A stretch of DNA of 26,256 nucleotides. Source: Silene noctiflora (taxonomy: Eukaryota; Streptophyta; Magnoliopsida; Caryophyllales; Caryophyllaceae). The position numbers and the translations under genes are program-made. Position 1 is the stretch's first letter. Every line of letters begins with the position of its first letter. This document shows positions 21,705 through 26,256 of the stretch, piece after piece. The stretch lies in the NCBI GenBank assembly GCA_009801015.1, contig VHZZ01000043.1:232053-258308 (forward strand), written 5' to 3'. Below the pieces are notes generated by a model. The model had not been told where the DNA came from, made no database searches, and worked only from the letters and a program-made list of their open reading frames with translations.

Positions 21705-24473
21705 GATGGTAAAAAAAAAAAAGCCTAATAAAAGGCATTCACATGCAATAATGGTGCATGCATGATGGAAACTCAATAGTAACATAAACTTTGTCACATT
21801 TTCTATATAAAAGAGAACAATTAAAAAGTCATTAATTAATCACTTTCCTTATTTAAATATGTAAACAAAAAATGTTTGTCCAAAACAAAAGTTAGCTATA
21901 ACTCATATTGATCGTCTCTCGATAATGTTAATGTGAGAGCTCGTACATGATGGATGGTTACTTTTTAATATTGTACTCCGTAATTGGTATGTTTAAAATT
22001 AGTGTAAAACAGTCTCATTGACAGACTGTTTATTTTTAAATTGACATATTATTAAGAATTTTGCACTATAAAATTTGATTTATAAATGTGAAATTTTTTC
22101 GAAAATGTAGAAAAATTTTTGATCAAATGGCAATATACATATACGATTATAAGATAATTCATCTAAATTATCGAATAAAAATGGTCGTATCGTACCTTTA
22201 ACAATTTCAGCAGCAAGTGTTGGGACGTAAATTCCGGCATATGACTCTCCGGCAACGTAGAATGGATTTCGTCTGAACTCCGGGTATCGTTTAAACCACT
22301 AATTACGAAAATTAAATAGATAACACTGTGAGTAATTAAGATCGTTAATGACTTTACTAACTAAACTAGATTGATTACTTAATCGAGCACAATAATAGTT
22401 GTCAATAATTCACATGCATGTCCGCTAGGGTAGAGCATCGAGGAATGGTACTTATAATTTAGGTTCAAATCTCGGATACATAAATGTGCCTTTTATGTAA
22501 TGTTATGAGGATCGTTAAGGTAACACTATATTACGTAATTACATCAATCGACAAATAATTTTCGTACCTTCAAGAGGAAATTATGAGTGTCGAGAGCTGT
22601 TCGTACGTCTCCGGTTTTGTATACCGTTTGATTTTCGGAGTAAGACATTCCAACTCCGGTAGGAGAATCTAAATAGATTATGTTTGAAACCTACAAAATA
22701 AAACATGTTTTTTATGTTTTTTTTCAATTGAATTGTTTACGTTTTTCAAAATTCTCCTCGCATATTTTGAAAACCGTGAACAATAATTCAATGGAACAAA
22801 GAAAGTAATTTTTTTTATACAATCTCAAAAATAATGATAATTAATCCATAATATATTGATTTATGATACCTTGGACCAACTATTTGGATTTAACTCCAAC
22901 AAAGGAAGGCTATTTCCGGATTTTCCAGCTCGGAAATTAAATGGCCCTACGAAAAAAAACTCAAATAACGAGTTATATATGCATATAATAATTTTATTTC
23001 ATGTTATAAAATTTCTTTGTTAGGAAATAATTGTACCGGTATAACCTTTCATTAAAATATCTCTCATAAATAATTAAAAAAAAAATGATTAATACAGAAA
23101 AAATAAATTTTAGTATAATAAATACCTACCGTGTTCATAAATAAAACCGTCGAAACTAGAACATCCAGGGCCGCCATTCAACCATAGTACAACCGGATCC
23201 TTTCCCGGGTTCCTTTCCGATTCCACAAAATAATAGAATAGGTGTTTCTTTGGACTTCCATCTATTGTTATGTATCTGAATTTCAAAATTAAACTCGTCA
23301 GCAAATCTTTTATAAAACCGTCTCACATTAAAATAACGAAAAATCTCCTGTCACATTGAAATAATACATTAGAAGCTATTAATAATTATGATAGATCAAC
23401 AATAATTAAGACTAAAAATTTTAAATATTATTTTTCATTTAAGGTTTGGGGTTGGTCAACTATGTAATTAATTTTTTGTTGAAATTAAGGATATGTTACC
23501 TTAAATTGTGGGGAACAAGGAGAAAACGATCTTTGTAATTAGGACAATTGTTTACTTGTGTATTCAGTTACACCAATATCGAGCAAGTTTATAAATACGA
23601 TAAGTTATTGTAAAACCGTCATAAACACGTAAGCACGAAATCATGATGATATATCAAATGATTCATTAAAAAGATTCAAATATTTTTGTTAGATAATTAT
23701 GCAATAAGTTACTGTAAAACCGTCATACAACAGAAATCATGATAACATCAAATTATTCATCAAAAATTGTGGTCGTGACTCTGACCAACATAAAATGAAT
23801 ACGAATATTATAAAAATTGGTACGAAATTAAAGTATTCATTGTACTGTCGATATCAAAAAGGTAACTTCGAATACGTTTATGTGGTTGTCTTAAAGCAAA
23901 TTCAGATATAATCGTTTTAAACAAGAATTATGTTATCACGAAAACGATGGGTCTCAAGTTCAATCCCGCTCCTCGACTCCTCGTATTATTGTTTAATTTA
24001 AACCCTTATTACTAGAAATGGCATAAATACTGATTCCGTTTCTTTAAAAATAATGCAGTTAACGTAAATTCTAAGAATGAATATAAAATAAATTTTAAAA
24101 AAAAAAAAAAACTCTTAATTATCAACTACTTTCATGATGATAAAACTCAAATAAATTCTAGATAATCGAAAACAAAACTAATTAACCAAACAATAATTTT
24201 TGACAAATTACAAAAAATTACGTTTGATTAAAATACTTCTCAGAGTTCTCAGTCTTTACACACAAATAAAAACGTACAGAATAAAAACGTAAAGAACCAG
24301 TAAACGTACCCGGAAGAATGGTTGGAAGGAAAAACACCATAAAAACCAGGAAGATTAGAGACAAGAAGATTAGTATTAGGAGGAGAAGAAGAAGCATGAT
24401 TATTAGTATAAAACAAGTGTAAAATAAGCAATAAAAATGCAAGTTTTTTGTGAAAAAATAATAATGTTTTCAT
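17245..24473 (-). CDS. SCPL20: Serine carboxypeptidase-like protein (S10 family, SCPL20-like), 506 aa, 14 exons
   Basis: Exons in order on the minus strand: 24310-24473, 23130-23275, 22870-22946, 22568-22690, 22196-22298, 21278-21315, 20784-20888, 18593-18673, 18244-18498, 18095-18160, 17857-17975, 17627-17740, 17465-17510, 17245-17328. They total 1521 nt, are in frame, and all introns are GT-AG. Residues 1-27 form a signal peptide with a hydrophobic core ([12 protein letters not shown]). The oxyanion-hole motif [10 protein letters not shown] is at about 86-95. Catalytic Ser189 is in GESYAG, Asp430 is the likely catalytic Asp in SGDHD, and His483 is in [11 protein letters not shown]. Five N-glycosylation sequons are seen (NHS, NQT, NLS, NLT, NFT). 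The N in WLNGG and E in GESYAG are of the peptidase kind rather than the acyltransferase kind (WLTGG, GDSYSG). It is predicted to act in the secretory path or vacuole, removing C-terminal residues; the substrate is unknown. The paralogue number is a best guess. Confidence 0.95.
19098..19872 (+). repeat. ~385-bp tandem duplication in carboxypeptidase intron 7
   Basis: Copy 1 is about 19098-19480 and copy 2 about 19481-19872. Shared blocks in the same order include TCATTT(A/G)ACACCAAATGAA, GTGCATACTAGGTAATCAGC, CATTTTATCTCT, CTTAGCTTAAAACTCCG, TTTATTTTAGTCAGGT and CTTTCCACGAGAA. The offset at the first block is 380 bases (19111 and 19491). The two copies differ by many substitutions and small indels, so the duplication is not recent. 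Confidence 0.9.
20443..20614. mobile_element. hAT-like MITE (172 bp) in carboxypeptidase intron 7
   Basis: Flanked by a perfect 8-bp duplication GTTACAAC at 20435-20442 and 20615-20622. The left end TGGTGGCGGAGCCAGG and the right end read in reverse, CAGTGGTGGAGCTAGG, agree at 12 of 16 positions. The ends resemble those of the 999-bp element at 10930-11928 (CAGGGGCGGA-type). It is too short to code for anything. Confidence 0.85.
20968..21046. mobile_element. Hairpin, probable shrunken Stowaway-type MITE in carboxypeptidase intron 6
   Basis: TTTCTGTTTCAGTTATTTAT then TTACCTTTT on the left pairs with AAAAAGGTAAATAAATGAAT and GAAACAGA on the right. It forms a stem of about 28 bases around a short AT-rich loop. 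The arm resembles the CCGTTTCGGTCATTTGTTTACC ends seen in many plant Stowaway elements, with the outer CTCCCT lost. The assignment is inferred; the inverted repeat is plain. Confidence 0.6.
21649..21704. repeat. (ATT)n microsatellite, about 18 units, in carboxypeptidase intron 5
   Basis: An uninterrupted ATT/TTA run ending in ATGATGG, followed by a poly(A) run. It is longer than the similar run at 2366-2398. Confidence 0.95.
23597..23770 (+). repeat. Two-copy direct repeat in carboxypeptidase intron 1
   Basis: ATAAGTTA(T/C)TGTAAAACCGTCATA, GAAATCATGAT, ATCAAAT and ATTCAT(T/C)AAAAA occur in order at about 23599-23672 and again at about 23704-23768, roughly 105 bases apart. Confidence 0.8.
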
Positions 24474-24547
24474 TTTTTATTATTTTTTAAATTAATAATT
24501 GGAAATTCTGTAAGAAAAAAGAAGAGAGTTCGACGAAAACGAGGGAC

Positions 24548-24555
24548 TATTTAAA
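24548..24555 (-). promoter_or_regulatory. Likely TATA box of the carboxypeptidase gene
   Basis: TTTAAATA on the minus strand, 75 bases upstream of the ATG at 24473. It would place the transcription start near 24520 and give a short A/G-rich 5' UTR of about 45 bases. Confidence 0.55.
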
Positions 24556-26256
24556 CTGATGGTCTACTCATTCTTTTTTATTATTTTATTATTATTTAAT
24601 TAATAAAAATTGTAGAAAAAGAGTGTGATTGTGTGGAATTGTTGGCAAGAAAAAAGACTTCTTGCTTCTACTTTAAATCTACCATAATGGAGATTTTTTT
24701 AATATTATTTTCGCAAATTATTGTTTGAGACGATAACTGATTTATTTATTTGTATAATAAACGTATTCATTTTATCATTAATAATGATTTCGTGGAAAAC
24801 GGGATTATACATCAGATGTATTGCCTCAGACTTCATGAATTTTTGAGTTTTTGTGTTTTTTTTTTAGTTCTATAAAGTTTATAAATTACATTTTAGTTTT
24901 CTAACGTCAAAACTCAAATTTTTCTGAGCTTATATGTAATTTTTTTTGAGTTTAATGTTTAAGTAAACGAATTCAAAATTCAAAAACTTTATAACACAAC
25001 TCATGATTTTTAAAACAAAACTCGAAAACTTTATTTTAATACTCATAAAAAACTACCCTATTTGATGCAGTACATCAGATGTATAGTACACATACTATGA
25101 TTCCGTACCTGTTTTGCTACCTGTTGTACGATTTTTTTTTTAAATTGTAAAATAATCCGAAAACAAAATTATTTAAGTTAATGTTTAATGGTTTATTTAA
25201 ACGTCTTTCACTAATTTAGTGAGAGACATAATAGGGAAAAAAAAAATTCAGTGGGTCCATCACTTTATCATGCGAGAGGTCTCTCAATAACGCTATTAAG
25301 AGACCGTCTCTCCGAAGTTTTTGTGAAATGTTAATTGAGAAGTTTTGATCCAGAGGACTACTCAATTATTCGACTCAATTCACTACATTTTTAAGTTTTT
25401 TCATAACATATTTAGTCGAATGTAGTAAATTAGACCGAACCGAGTTTTATTACGAAACCTTTAGTCCAAGGAAACGTACGTATTTCATGCCTCTTGTATT
25501 CTGTTGAGGATTATAAGTTGGTTTTTTTCTTACGTTACTTCTCATATGTGAACAATTATTATGACGTCATAATTATTAGAACATCAATCTGTTGTTTAAA
25601 TTTAATTACAACTGTCTGAAATCAATAGTTTCCATTAATTAAGATGGGATAAGATATCAATTTGATCAGTTTTAATTTCGGAATCGATCTGCCATCAGAT
25701 CGATCGAGGATTCGAGGAATAAGGGAAATAAGTTTTAGTCTTATTATCATCGAACGGGTTATACAGGTTATTTCATTTTTAGATTGTCGTTTCAAAATTC
25801 ATACCAAGTCTCTATCTCACTCGGGAATTTACGACTCAAGTATTCATTCCCGGTAATTAATAAAATCGGGTTCTTTCCTAAGGATTTTTATGACACAATC
25901 AACAAGTCGATTCAAAAGCAAATTCTTGCTTAAGCTGTTTTTTTTTTTCGGAAAATTCACGTGGTACCCTCCAACTTTGCCATTTTTCGCGTGGTACCCA
26001 ACTTTTTAAGTTTGTGCACATGATATCCCTGAAATATGATTTACAAGCATAACATAACCTTTTTATCGTTTTTATAATTTTCAATTGAGTATAAATTATA
26101 GACCATAAATCGGAATTGATTAATTTTTTTTTTCAAATTGATTAACATTTCGAGATCTATAAGTTGATAAAACGAAAATGGTCATTCGGAAATTTAAGAT
26201 CGAAGATATGGTTGATTTGAGATTTTCGTTAAAAAAACCCTATAAAATGTCTGCCG
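24556..26256. other. Repeat-rich intergenic DNA upstream of the carboxypeptidase gene
   Basis: No gene recognised on either strand. It includes two copies of the palindrome TACATCAGATGTA (24808-24820 and 25071-25083) bounding a T-rich then A-rich stretch. It also has the near-palindrome GAGACCGTCTCTC (25301-25313) and, at the right edge, a duplicated GTGGTACCC motif (25961-25969 and 25991-25999) that looks like part of a dispersed repeat running out of the window. Confidence 0.6.
24808..25083. repeat. Possible MITE-like segment bounded by TACATCAGATGTA palindromes
   Basis: Identical 13-base palindromic motifs sit at both ends of a ~276-base segment. Its left half is T-rich (GAGTTTTTGTGTTTTTT, TATAAAGTTTATAAA) and its right half is A-rich (ACTTTATAACACAACTC), so the halves can partly pair. 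No clear target duplication was found, so the class is unknown. Confidence 0.4.

Noticed and set aside
24218-24442. Hydrophobic 74-codon frame overlapping carboxypeptidase exon 1
   Set aside because: It is frame-shifted relative to the signal-peptide exon; its hydrophobic look comes from reading the same T-rich bases in another frame.

Overview
The window is nuclear DNA from a flowering plant. Four genes are visible. Three have many short exons with GT-AG introns, and one has no intron in its coding region. The non-coding DNA is AT-rich and full of plant-type class II transposons (mariner/Stowaway, hAT, Helitron). All four protein families are plant versions. Short motifs around AGACGGTCT recur, which reminds me of Caryophyllales genomes such as quinoa, spinach and beet; that placement is only a guess.

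Layout. 1-1392: right-hand part of a decayed mariner-like transposon, transposase on the minus strand. 1520-1777: a 258-bp Stowaway MITE. 2751-5769 (+): a five-exon atypical dual-specificity phosphatase (PFA-DSP type), 228 aa, with about ten copies of a ~72-bp repeat in intron 1. 7008-7349 (-): a small one-exon C2H2 zinc-finger protein, 113 aa. 9187-16587 (+): an eight-exon BZW/5MP-type translation regulator with a W2 domain, 411 aa. Its introns hold a ~530-bp repeat array (intron 1), a 999-bp hAT-like element (intron 4) and a 1.94-kb Helitron with a nested Stowaway MITE (intron 6). 17245-24473 (-): a fourteen-exon serine carboxypeptidase-like gene, 506 aa, with a 172-bp hAT-like MITE and a ~385-bp tandem duplication in intron 7. 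24474-26256: its promoter side and repeat-rich intergenic DNA.

The phosphatase and zinc-finger genes converge, the zinc-finger and BZW genes diverge, and the BZW and carboxypeptidase genes converge. Nothing suggests that the genes share a pathway: one is a signalling phosphatase, one a small nuclear or cytosolic zinc-finger protein, one a regulator of translation start, and one a secreted or vacuolar hydrolase.

All exon joins were worked out by hand from splice signals, reading-frame continuity and remembered family sequence. Every join keeps frame. I found no clearly new biological system. The most interesting structures are the Helitron with nested MITE inside a conserved gene, a GC-AG intron and a five-base first coding exon in the BZW gene, and first-intron repeat arrays in two neighbouring genes.
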